Translations under genes and position numbers: made by a program | Shown here: piece after piece, positions 27,522 through 36,776 of the stretch | How the letters are laid out: each line of letters begins with the position of its first letter | Numbering within the stretch: position 1 is the stretch's first letter | NCBI GenBank assembly: GCA_947585965.1 | Contig: CANPXK010000011.1 | Location: 1-50,204, forward strand | DNA length: 50,204 nucleotides | Direction of reading: 5' to 3' | Source: an uncultured Clostridia bacterium | Lineage (GTDB): Bacteria > Bacillota > Clostridia > Oscillospirales > Acutalibacteraceae | The notes under the pieces: generated by a model | Told to the model about the DNA's origin: nothing | What the model saw: the letters and a program-made list of their open reading frames with translations, nothing else | Databases searched by the model: none

Positions 27522-29225
27522 ATGTATTGTAAATCATGCGGTGCATATATGGAAGATTCTTTCAATATATGTCAGAATTGTGGCACGAAGAAAGGATTGG
27601 GTGCGTCTTTTTGCGACAAATGCGGTGCCGTAAGGCAGATAGGTATGGCTTTTTGCCAGAACTGCGGGAATAATCTCGGTGAACAGCAGAATATTGCTCA
27701 GAGCAGTACACCTTATGCTCAGCAGACAACAGCTCAGCAGATTCAGAGTGTGGCTCAGATGGATAATTCGCAGTATTTGCCGCCGAAAAAATATTGCAGA
27801 AACTGCGGTTCACAGGTAATGAGTAATCAGGCTATCTGCACGAAATGCGGCGTTAAAGTGGGTCAGGGAACAGCATACTGTCCTCATTGTGCCGCTCCTG
27901 TAGCAAATCCGCAGGCTGTAGCTTGTGTGAATTGCGGTATGAGTCTGCGTGCTACGTTTGATGCTTCAGGCTATTTTAATAAGTTTTTATCTAACTTCGC
28001 ATCAGCCCTTAACTTTTCCGATCCCGCCGCTACTATCATGAAGTATGGAACATATCTTCTTTCACTTATTGTGTTCATTTTATCCTTTGTACCGATTTTG
28101 TCAGCAAATACTTTTTCATTGAGTTCGAGCAATGCTTTAGTAGGCAGATCGACTTCGATTCCGTTCTCCCTTTTTTCTTCTGAGGTTGGTCTTCTTTCAA
28201 GTACAGGGTCAGGGTTAGGCGGAGGTTTCATTTTCTGTGGTGTTTTACTAATCTTTGCCTTCATTTTCTCAATATTGAGATTTGAACCCCATATTTATGA
28301 TATTATTGAAAACAAACCCAAGGGACGTTTCCTTGATCTTGTTGTTCCGATAGTTGAAGTGGTTGCAATACTTTCGACCTTGATAGAGATTTGGAACATG
28401 AATTCTATTATAGGTATGTCAAGCTCGTATTACTCAAGCTCTCGCTCGGTTGGACTTTCGGTATGGGGTTGGTTCCTGCTGGTATTTATTTTGATTTCGG
28501 TTGTACTTTCAGTTGCTTCGTTTGCAAAGTTTGTTAAAACACTGGAGTTGCCGAGCTTTTCTAAAATTGTATTGAGCTATTTTCCCTATGTTGCTACGAT
28601 AGTTGTCTTCTATATTTCGACGTTTCCCTGTATATTTTTCAATTCGGAACCAATCAAAAGTGTGAATAGTACAAGCGTGAGTCCTGTACTTAATGTAAAT
28701 TATTTTCTTACCGATGTGCTGGGGGGCTACTTCAGTCAGTATGGAGGGGCTTCATTAGGAGGAGTTTCATTTGCGCGTGTTGTGTTTATAATTGCGCTTA
28801 TTGTTGCAATTATTCTGTGTATTCCTCCTGTAAAGAAATTCGTGGATTCACAGCCGTTTGCTCCCTTTGTAGTTTTCGTATGTCCCGCACTTTTAGTGAT
28901 TGCAGTTATTTCTACGTTTATAGGTTTTGGTTCACTTAATTCGGTAGTCAGAACAGCATTTGCATCCGGATACACGTCAGGAAGCACAGCTTATACTTTA
29001 AGTGATATGGTTGGCTATAATTTCTGGGGTATTTTGCTTATAATTGTTTGCGTTGCTGCTTTGGTTGTTGCAATTTACTCGTTTGTTAAGAACAATAATA
29101 TTAACGGCGGATTCCGTAATCAGGGTATGAATCAGTTCAATAATCAGTTCAACAACCAGTTCAATAATCAGTATAATAATCAAAATGTTAATCAGTCAAA
29201 TGGTCAAAACTTTAACCAATTTTAA
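27522..29225 (+). CDS. Membrane protein with four zinc ribbons and Asn/Gln-rich tail
   Basis: A 567-residue protein. Four CxxC...CxxC zinc ribbons fill the first 145 residues: CKSCG/CQNCG, CDKCG/CQNCG, CRNCG/CTKCG and CPHCA/CVNCG. A Gln/Ser-rich linker lies between the second and third. About eight membrane helices follow (for example YLLSLIVFILSFVPIL, FIFCGVLLIFAFIFSIL, ILLIIVCVAALVVAIYSFV). The last 37 residues are repeats of the type NQFNN, rich in Asn and Gln. The ribbons are probably cytosolic and may bind protein or nucleic acid. Function unknown; zinc-ribbon/membrane proteins are widespread in Clostridia. ATG follows GGAGG. Confidence 0.8.
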   Translation: MYCKSCGAYMEDSFNICQNCGTKKGLGASFCDKCGAVRQIGMAFCQNCGNNLGEQQNIAQSSTPYAQQTTAQQIQSVAQMDNSQYLPPKKYCRNCGSQVMSNQAICTKCGVKVGQGTAYCPHCAAPVANPQAVACVNCGMSLRATFDASGYFNKFLSNFASALNFSDPAATIMKYGTYLLSLIVFILSFVPILSANTFSLSSSNALVGRSTSIPFSLFSSEVGLLSSTGSGLGGGFIFCGVLLIFAFIFSILRFEPHIYDIIENKPKGRFLDLVVPIVEVVAILSTLIEIWNMNSIIGMSSSYYSSSRSVGLSVWGWFLLVFILISVVLSVASFAKFVKTLELPSFSKIVLSYFPYVATIVVFYISTFPCIFFNSEPIKSVNSTSVSPVLNVNYFLTDVLGGYFSQYGGASLGGVSFARVVFIIALIVAIILCIPPVKKFVDSQPFAPFVVFVCPALLVIAVISTFIGFGSLNSVVRTAFASGYTSGSTAYTLSDMVGYNFWGILLIIVCVAALVVAIYSFVKNNNINGGFRNQGMNQFNNQFNNQFNNQYNNQNVNQSNGQNFNQF

Positions 29226-29290
29226 CAGTTTTTGTATTGTGAGTTTTTGACCGGTAAGGTAAATTATTACCGATAGAAAATTGAGTTTAT

Positions 29291-29354
29291 TTTCCTGTGT
29301 GTTGTGTATCGTGAACGCAAAGACCGGTACACTGAACACACAGGAAATTTTTAT
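29291..29354 (+). terminator. Long bulged hairpin terminator
   Basis: A perfect 13-bp stem TTTCCTGTGTGTT / AACACACAGGAAA (29291-29303, 29335-29347) encloses an inner GTGTA/TACAC pair and is followed by TTTTTATA. It ends the zinc-ribbon gene. Apart from this and the promoter at 29492, nothing else is seen in the 29226-29579 gap. Confidence 0.75.
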
Positions 29355-29491
29355 ATCACAAACACACCGCTCCGGTATTTGTGTATTTACCAAAATAAAG
29401 ATTAATGTACATATTTCAGATTAATATTATCTTTATAATTATACATATGGATGATTTTGCGGAAGTCTGATTAATTGGATGGGAATACCTG

Positions 29492-29520
29492 TTGACATTA
29501 AATATTTATGGGTGTTATAC
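29492..29520 (+). promoter_or_regulatory. Promoter of the sugar transferase gene
   Basis: TTGACA (29492-29497), then TTATAC (29515-29520) at 17 bp or TATACT at 18 bp. Located 60 bp before the ATG. Confidence 0.6.
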
Positions 29521-29579
29521 TTATGTCATGAAATAAATATATTTATATGTCCGCATATTTTCCCAAAGGAGTGTTTATT

Positions 29580-30272
29580 ATGGATACCCGTGGTGTTGTC
29601 CTTAAAGGCTCAGACATAACCTGCAGCTATAAAAAAAATCAGAATTTTGTCTATGAGAAAAAAACGGTATATTCTATTATAAAAAGATTATTTGATATAT
29701 TTTGTTCACTCTTAGCGATGGTGATTTTAAGTCCTCTTTTTTTGGTTGTAGCCTTTTTGATTTCAGTATGGGACGGGAAAGGAAATCCAATTTTCGTACA
29801 GAACAGATGTGGTAAGAACGGCAGGATTTTCAGGCTTTATAAATTCAGAACCATGTGTGTCGATGCAGAGGAGATGAAGGGAAGTCTCCTGAAACAGAAC
29901 GAAATGGACGGTCCTGTATTCAAGATAAAGAATGATCCACGTATTACAAAGATTGGTAAGTTTCTCAGGGCAACAAACATAGATGAGCTTCCGCAGCTTT
30001 TTAATATACTTAAGGGTGATATGTCGATTGTAGGTCCTCGTCCGCCGCTGCCGGATGAGGTTAAACAATATGACAGTACGGACAGGCTCCGCTTACTTGT
30101 GACTCCCGGTCTTACTTGCTATTGGCAGGCAAGCCCTGACAGAAATGATATGTCTTTCAAGGATTGGATGGAGCTTGACAGAAAATACATTACGGAAAGA
30201 AGTATTGCGGTTGATATAAAGTTGATTGTCAAAACAGCATATTCTGTTATTTGCCACCATGATGGAAGATAA
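29580..30272 (+). CDS. Polyprenyl-phosphate sugar-phosphate transferase
   Basis: A 230-residue bacterial sugar transferase (WcaJ/EpsL-like, initiating glycosyl-1-phosphate transferase). After about 37 N-terminal residues a membrane segment follows (IFCSLLAMVILSPLFLVVAF). Then come the cytosolic catalytic motifs NRCGKNGRIFRLYKFRTM, RATNIDELPQLFNILKGDM, SIVGPRPPLPDEV and TPGLTCYWQAS. It would load a sugar phosphate on undecaprenyl phosphate to start a capsule, exopolysaccharide or glycan. ATG 29580 follows AAAGGAG; the ORF start at 29547 lacks a site. No other glycosyltransferase lies nearby, so it is an isolated copy. Confidence 0.9.
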   Translation: MDTRGVVLKGSDITCSYKKNQNFVYEKKTVYSIIKRLFDIFCSLLAMVILSPLFLVVAFLISVWDGKGNPIFVQNRCGKNGRIFRLYKFRTMCVDAEEMKGSLLKQNEMDGPVFKIKNDPRITKIGKFLRATNIDELPQLFNILKGDMSIVGPRPPLPDEVKQYDSTDRLRLLVTPGLTCYWQASPDRNDMSFKDWMELDRKYITERSIAVDIKLIVKTAYSVICHHDGR

Positions 30273-30276
30273 TTTT

Positions 30277-30298
30277 TTCCCGGCCTTTCGGTCGGGAA
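30277..30298 (+). terminator. Terminator of the sugar transferase gene
   Basis: A stem TTCCCGGCC / GGTCGGGAA with a TTTC loop, directly after the stop codon at 30272. The 3' tail is only moderately T-rich; an upstream T-run would serve the opposite strand. Confidence 0.6.
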
Positions 30299-30395
30299 TT
30301 GTGTTTATTGAAAAATTTAACATAACATAATTATAATAAGGTACATACAAAAAAATAAAAAAAATATAAAATTTTATAAAACTGCCAAATAATAC

Positions 30396-30424
30396 TTGAT
30401 TTTTTTCCAAAAAGAGGTTACAAT
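30396..30424 (+). promoter_or_regulatory. groESL promoter
   Basis: TTGATT (30396-30401), a 17-bp spacer and TACAAT (30419-30424), immediately upstream of and abutting the CIRCE operator. This is the standard position for HrcA repression. Confidence 0.75.
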
Positions 30425-30428
30425 ATAA

Positions 30429-30455
30429 TTAGCACTCGGGGGTTGAGAGTGCTAA
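30429..30455 (+). promoter_or_regulatory. CIRCE operator (HrcA binding site)
   Basis: A perfect TTAGCACTC-N9-GAGTGCTAA inverted repeat. The heat-shock repressor HrcA binds this element in Firmicutes. It lies 45 bp before groES and implies an hrcA gene elsewhere in the genome. Confidence 0.97.
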
Positions 30456-30499
30456 TTATATTTTTTAAATTATGAATTTGCTGTAAGGAGGCAATAATT

Positions 30500-30784
30500 A
30501 TGACAATCAAACCATTACTTGACAGAGTTGTTGTAAAGGCTGAGGAAGCTGAGGAAACAACAAAGAGCGGTATTGTGCTTACCGCGGCTTCACAGGAAAA
30601 GCCTCAGTTTGCTACCGTTGTGGCTGTAGGACCGGGAGGACTGGTTGACGGCAACGAAGTAACGATGTATGTAAATGTAGGCGATAAGGTTATAACGAGC
30701 AAGTATTCCGGAACAGAAGTCAAGCTTGACGATCAGGAATATACAATAGTTCGTCAGTCAGATATTCTTGCAGTTGTAGAATAA
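30500..30784 (+). CDS. groES: Co-chaperonin GroES
   Basis: A 94-residue lid of the GroEL chamber. MTIKPLLDRVVVKAEEAEETTKSGIVL, the mobile-loop region and VGDKVITSKYSGTEVKLD are all typical. AAGGAGG precedes the ATG. First gene of the HrcA/CIRCE-controlled operon; groEL begins 31 bp downstream. Confidence 0.98.
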   Translation: MTIKPLLDRVVVKAEEAEETTKSGIVLTAASQEKPQFATVVAVGPGGLVDGNEVTMYVNVGDKVITSKYSGTEVKLDDQEYTIVRQSDILAVVE

Positions 30785-30809
30785 TTCAAAGAAAGGATTA
30801 TGGAGGTAA

Positions 30810-32444
<1,635 letters not shown>

Positions 32445-32488
32445 TAACATAAATAATTATCATTCCTTCTTTCAAATATATTTTAGTA

Positions 32489-32521
32489 AATCCGCAGAAC
32501 GTTATGCTCTGCGGATTTTTT
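32489..32521 (+). terminator. groESL terminator
   Basis: AATCCGCAGA / TCTGCGGATT, a perfect 10-bp stem with a 9-nt loop, followed by TTTTT. A textbook intrinsic terminator 45 bp after groEL. Confidence 0.9.
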
Positions 32522-32555
32522 GGTATCCCTCGTATTATGTTCCAATAATTATTCT

Positions 32556-32975
32556 CTATTTCAGAAGCATATCAATGTAATTCAATATAGACTCACGATT
32601 CTTCTTTTCTCCGAAGTAAATCCATATCAATATAGGAAGATAAAATATACAAGAGTATAAAAACTCGTTAAAACCAAGAAAAATTCCCTCGAATAACAAA
32701 GCTAAAAAAATAAAACTCTGAATAATCGGTCCGCTTATTATTATGCCTGTCATTGTTGTAACATCTTTATCGGTTTTATAATATCCTAAAAAATATGATT
32801 TTAACAATTGCGGTATACCCCGGCTTTCCGTCTCACCACTCTCATAATACAGCACGATTTTATTATTCCTATTATATATCCAGTTAATACCATATTTGTC
32901 AACGGAATATGTCTGAGATGTAATTTTTTTGGTAAATTGCGATATGGTATTGTCAACAGATTTTCTGATTATCAT
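32556..32975 (-). CDS. Small membrane protein, unknown function
   Basis: A 139-residue protein. The N-terminal 70 residues form a soluble beta-rich part (YSVDKYGINWIYNRNNKIVLYY) resembling short PH-like folds, but without a clear match. Two membrane helices follow, at about residues 80-100 and 105-122. ATG 32975 lies seven bases after AGGAG. It is convergent with groEL, across the groESL terminator. No family is recognised. Confidence 0.65.
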   Translation of the reverse strand: MIIRKSVDNTISQFTKKITSQTYSVDKYGINWIYNRNNKIVLYYESGETESRGIPQLLKSYFLGYYKTDKDVTTMTGIIISGPIIQSFIFLALLFEGIFLGFNEFLYSCIFYLPILIWIYFGEKKNRESILNYIDMLLK

Positions 32976-33234
32976 AAAAAAACTCCTATTTTATTGCTCA
33001 ACTTAATGTTCAATTTGTATATATTATAGCACGGAAATAAATAATATGGAATAATTTAATTTGCCTTTTTTGAAGTAAATGATATGCTTTCACAGTAACC
33101 CTAAAAAAGAGGAAAGTATTATAGGATGTTGAAATAATAACCATAAGAATTTGTAGGGAGCATTTCGGAAATATAAAAACTCCGAATGGAAATATTAATA
33201 ATATATCTATAATGAGAAGAAGGCGATAGGGAAT

Positions 33235-33447
33235 ATGTACTCATACCACAACACAATAAAAAAGCGGATAAAAAACGGCGAGTTAATAGGTTTTGATTAT
33301 ATTGAAAATTACAAAAATGTCGGCAGGTGTCTTTTGCTGTATTTTTGCACACCTCCCTTTGAACGCCCGATAAGACCGCATAAATATTATATATATCAGG
33401 AGATACTTGATAATTGGAGTAAAAATGGGGGAAAATTCGGGTACTGA
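33235..33447 (+). CDS. Small conserved-looking protein
   Basis: A 70-residue protein, MYSYHNTIKKRIKNGELIG and then a central LLLYFCTPPFERPIRPHKYY. The composition is basic and aromatic. From memory it resembles small clostridial proteins sometimes labelled delta-VPH hemolysin-like, a label that may be unreliable and that I could not check. The start follows a purine-rich AGAAGGCGATAGGG. It stands alone between the small membrane gene and the dockerin gene. An antisense frame over it (33119-33481) looks worse, so this strand is preferred. Confidence 0.55.
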   Translation: MYSYHNTIKKRIKNGELIGFDYIENYKNVGRCLLLYFCTPPFERPIRPHKYYIYQEILDNWSKNGGKFGY

Positions 33448-33483
33448 AATAATAAATATATAGTGCTGTGCAATTTATCATCT

Positions 33484-34878
33484 TCAGCAGCTTTTATAGA
33501 TTTTATACAGATCTATTAAACTGATAACACCGTCCTCGTCCGTATCGGCGGCATAAAGAAAAGGGGGAGAGAGTCCGGTATCGTTGATCAGATAATCGGA
33601 TAAACTCTTAATATCACGGCTGTTTACATTTCCCTCACCTGTTATATCCCCCGGCAGTACCGTACAGAAGGTTTTTTCGGTTTTCCCCGAAAACGTAATC
33701 TGCCAGTTACTTCCGACATTACCGCTTGTTACAGCCTTTCCGTTATGATTTTTCACAATAAGTTCATTGTCATTGTACTTTATTGATTTTTTAAGCTCCG
33801 CAAGCGTCATTGTATGCTCCAGGAAAATAAATCCGTTTGATATTTCAAGATAATCACTGCTGATACCATAATTTTTATCAGCTTCAACATCGCTTTTACT
33901 TATTTCGTGTGTACTCTCTTCAGCAGGCTGGGAAACAACCGGTTCACTGACAGGAGAGATACTTGACTCGTCTGTTTTCTGAATTTCCTTCATATCAGAA
34001 GTTTTGATTATGGTAATTTTGTTATTGAAAATATATGCCAAATTTTTTTTACTTGACAGCAATCTTTCGGGTTTTACACTAAGATTGATATACGATATTT
34101 TATCGCCATTATTATCAAGACGGTACACTGTCCTCTCAACGACCCCGTAGACGGATTCGTTTGTCGGACACAACATATCATAATCCAGGTCGAGTATTTT
34201 ATTAAAACCGGCGAGTGGGTCAAATTCAAAAACATTTCCCGCTGAATCCGTGCATAATCTTTCATTTATGATAAATTCCCCGTCCGGAACAACCGAGCTG
34301 ATTTTAATGAACCCCGCCGTGATGTTGAACACTCCATTGTTGCTGACGGCGAATACATCGTTTGAGCTTTTATCGTGGAACAGCATGATTATATTTCCAA
34401 AGGCATTATATTTATTCATATCATATCCGTCAGAATCAAAAACTCTTACATATTTCGGGTGATTTTTGTCAACGGCATAGATTATTCCCATATCATCTGC
34501 AACAAAACAATTTTTCTTTACACTTATACCGTCTAAAAAGGCAGATCTCATGATGCCTCCTCTTATTCTTCCTACCAATGTGTTACCTGTGGTATTCGTT
34601 ACAATATATGTAGTATTATTCGTTCGGTATACATAATCAGCTTTAAGTGCGTCTTCATATACCACTGTTGTTCTTCCGTTACTGCTCATAATATACACAC
34701 GACTCAGTGAGCCGTTTTCTCCTGTATACAGAAAGTTACCTTTGTCGTCAGAATAAAAAGTCACATCGTCACCTGTTTCTATGCTTTTTACGACACTGCT
34801 CATTTGTACACTTTCCAACAACACTGAAAACGTTATAAAAAATATCAGTATTTTTTTGAATAAATACCTATCCTTCAT
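33484..34878 (-). CDS. Secreted dockerin-domain protein with beta-propeller-like region
   Basis: About 464 residues from ATG 34878 (MKDRYLFKKILIFFITFSVLL is a signal sequence). The central part has repeated GNFLY/YVYRTNN-type strands suggesting a beta-propeller or PQQ-like fold, but this is weak. A Ser/Glu-rich linker (about 310-345) follows. A small beta domain (NDNELIVKNHNGKAVTSG) stands before a type I dockerin-like pair: GDITGEGNVNSRDIKSLSDY and ADTDEDGVISLIDLYKIY. These match two calcium-binding loops at the C-terminus. Dockerins dock onto cohesins of a scaffoldin, which implies cohesin-bearing partners elsewhere. No enzyme domain is visible. Confidence 0.75.
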   Translation of the reverse strand: MKDRYLFKKILIFFITFSVLLESVQMSSVVKSIETGDDVTFYSDDKGNFLYTGENGSLSRVYIMSSNGRTTVVYEDALKADYVYRTNNTTYIVTNTTGNTLVGRIRGGIMRSAFLDGISVKKNCFVADDMGIIYAVDKNHPKYVRVFDSDGYDMNKYNAFGNIIMLFHDKSSNDVFAVSNNGVFNITAGFIKISSVVPDGEFIINERLCTDSAGNVFEFDPLAGFNKILDLDYDMLCPTNESVYGVVERTVYRLDNNGDKISYINLSVKPERLLSSKKNLAYIFNNKITIIKTSDMKEIQKTDESSISPVSEPVVSQPAEESTHEISKSDVEADKNYGISSDYLEISNGFIFLEHTMTLAELKKSIKYNDNELIVKNHNGKAVTSGNVGSNWQITFSGKTEKTFCTVLPGDITGEGNVNSRDIKSLSDYLINDTGLSPPFLYAADTDEDGVISLIDLYKIYKSC

Positions 34879-35298
34879 AATTGAGCCGTCCTTGCTATGT
34901 ATATCTGTATATATTTTATTACAAAATGCGATAAAAAACAGCAATTTTTGGATATTTATTCGTTTTTAAATGTAAAAATTTCCGTTACTGATTTGTTCAT
35001 TTTAACGAACACTGTGGTAACGTTTTTCTGTTTTTACTGTTAAAACCCTGTCGGACAGGCACAAGAGAATTTATCAATGCTCAAACCTGAATGAACCGAA
35101 AAAATTGTCGGATGAGGAAAATAATCATAGTTTGGTTCCGTATATTCCTACATAATAATTGACTTATAAAATCGGAAAATTTAATATACAGCTAAGAGTC
35201 CGGACATGACAGCTGCATAATCTGAAACAAAAACAGGATTGAAAACAATATGATTATTTGACCCATCTCCGGACACAAAATCAAATATATCAAAAAAA
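34879..35298. other. Gene-free interval
   Basis: This 420-bp AT-rich stretch between the dockerin gene and the sigG terminator contains no convincing ORF, tRNA or riboswitch. A small palindrome CCTGTCGGACAGG lies near 35047. TCCGGACA occurs twice as a direct repeat, near 35201 and 35272. Its presumed role is the promoter region of the dockerin gene. Confidence 0.5.
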
Positions 35299-35330
35299 GC
35301 CGTTTTACTCCCGGACAGGAATAAAACGGC
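35299..35330 (-). terminator. Terminator of sigG (bidirectional shape)
   Basis: GCCGTTTTA (35299-35307) pairs with TAAAACGGC (35322-35330), flanked by an A-run on the left and a T-run on the right, so it works on either strand. It lies 15 bp past the sigG stop on the minus strand. Confidence 0.8.
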
Positions 35331-35344
35331 ATTTTTTGAATATA

Positions 35345-36127
35345 TTACAATTCCTTCTTAATTTTACTTAAAGCAGTTTTTTCAAGTCTTGATACCTGTG
35401 CCTGACTTATACCTATTTCCTCCGCAATCTCCATTTGTGTTTTACCTTTTATATATCTCATGGTAAGAATTTTTCTTTCACGTTCACCCAAAGATTTTAC
35501 AGCTTCCTTGATTGCAATATGCTCCAGCCAACGATTGTCGTCATTGTCATCACCGAGAGTGTCCATGATATAGACGGTATCAGCACCATCAGAATATACA
35601 GGTTCATATATTGATACAGGTTCAACAATAGCTTCAAGGGCAAGAACAACATTTTCGCTCGGTATATCAAGTTCTCTTGCGATTTCGTCAACAGTCGGTT
35701 CTCTTCCGGTTTCGGCTGTAATTCTTTCCTTTGCCTGCATGGCCTTATATGCAGTATCCTTTATTGAGCGGCTCACTCTGACCGAATTATAATCACGCAG
35801 ATACCTTCGTATTTCTCCGATAATCATGGGAACACCGTATGTGGAAAATCTCACCTCTTTATCACAATTAAAATTATCTATTGCCTTTATCAGACCAATA
35901 CATCCCACCTGAAACAGGTCGTCAGGATTTTCACCACGTCCTGCAAACCGCTGAATGACACTGAGTACAAGACGAAGATTTCCATTTATCATTTCATCCC
36001 TTGCGGCTTCCGCCTCTTCGGGAGTACCGTTTTTCATGATACCGAGAAGTTCCTGTTTTTTCTCCTCGGATATAACCTTAAGCTTCGCAGTGTTTACACC
36101 GCATATTTCAACCTTATTAAAAACCAC
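35345..36127 (-). CDS. sigG: Sporulation sigma factor SigG
   Basis: A 260-residue sigma-70 factor active in the forespore. MVFNKVEICGVNTAKLKVIS is the characteristic SigG N-terminus. Region 2 (NLRLVLSVIQRFAGRGENPD, DLFQVGCIGLIKAIDNF, FSTYGVPMIIGEIRRYLRD), region 3 and region 4 (GERERKILTMRYIKGKTQMEIAEEIGISQAQVSRLEKTAL) are complete. GTG 36127 lies seven bases after AAGGAGG. Its presence indicates a sporulating lineage. It is not preceded by spoIIGA/sigE in this window; the dividing neighbour is a ferredoxin. Confidence 0.96.
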   Translation of the reverse strand: MVFNKVEICGVNTAKLKVISEEKKQELLGIMKNGTPEEAEAARDEMINGNLRLVLSVIQRFAGRGENPDDLFQVGCIGLIKAIDNFNCDKEVRFSTYGVPMIIGEIRRYLRDYNSVRVSRSIKDTAYKAMQAKERITAETGREPTVDEIARELDIPSENVVLALEAIVEPVSIYEPVYSDGADTVYIMDTLGDDNDDNRWLEHIAIKEAVKSLGERERKILTMRYIKGKTQMEIAEEIGISQAQVSRLEKTALSKIKKEL

Positions 36128-36191
36128 GATAATACCTCCTTGATTTTATAGAAGTATTGCCGTGGTTTACATAAATTATTCAAAAGTAAAA

Positions 36192-36217
36192 GCAGTCAAT
36201 GCAAACGCACTGACTGC
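36192..36217 (-). terminator. Ferredoxin gene terminator
   Basis: On the minus strand GCAGTCAGTGC-GTTT-GCATTGACTGC is followed by TTTTACTTTTG. An 11-bp stem with one G-T pair, 23 bp after the ferredoxin stop. Confidence 0.85.
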
Positions 36218-36239
36218 CTGAGTAAACAATTTTAATAAA

Positions 36240-36422
<183 letters not shown>

Positions 36423-36443
36423 TCATTATTTTTTCTTATAACC

Positions 36444-36471
36444 ATTATAACACTTTTTCTAAAAAAAGCAA
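36444..36471 (-). promoter_or_regulatory. Ferredoxin promoter
   Basis: On the minus strand TTGCTT (36466-36471), a 16-bp spacer and TATAAT (36444-36449), about 34 bp before the ATG. Confidence 0.6.
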
Positions 36472-36514
36472 TAGCTTTATAAAAATTAATGCTGTAAAAT
36501 AAAGCCATAACCTA

Positions 36515-36776
36515 TCACATATACTGCGAATTGAGGGAAGAAGAGTTTAAGGCTTTTCTCAAGGAAGAAGGTGAAGAGAAAAGCAGGATATTGGGGGTTT
36601 AAGTATGCTAAGGCAGGCTGTTGCACTTAGGCTCCGGAGGCATCAATGAAGCAGTCAGAAAGGAAGATTTGAGCATATTTATGTATTTGATACATAAACG
36701 GCCGACTACCGCAGATATCCGGAGTACGGATTGTTTCATATTTTAAGACGGCTTTACAAAACAGTACATGAGCAGC
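36515..36776 (+). pseudogene. Possible degenerate coding remnant
   Basis: A gene-free interval between the ferredoxin promoter and the carboxypeptidase stop. Short protein-like runs appear in different frames, for example an acidic-basic helix ELREEEFKAFLKEEGEEKS near 36530-36590 and LFHILRRLYKTVHEQL near 36730-36776. They are broken by stops. It may be a decayed gene, but no parent is recognised. Confidence 0.2.
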
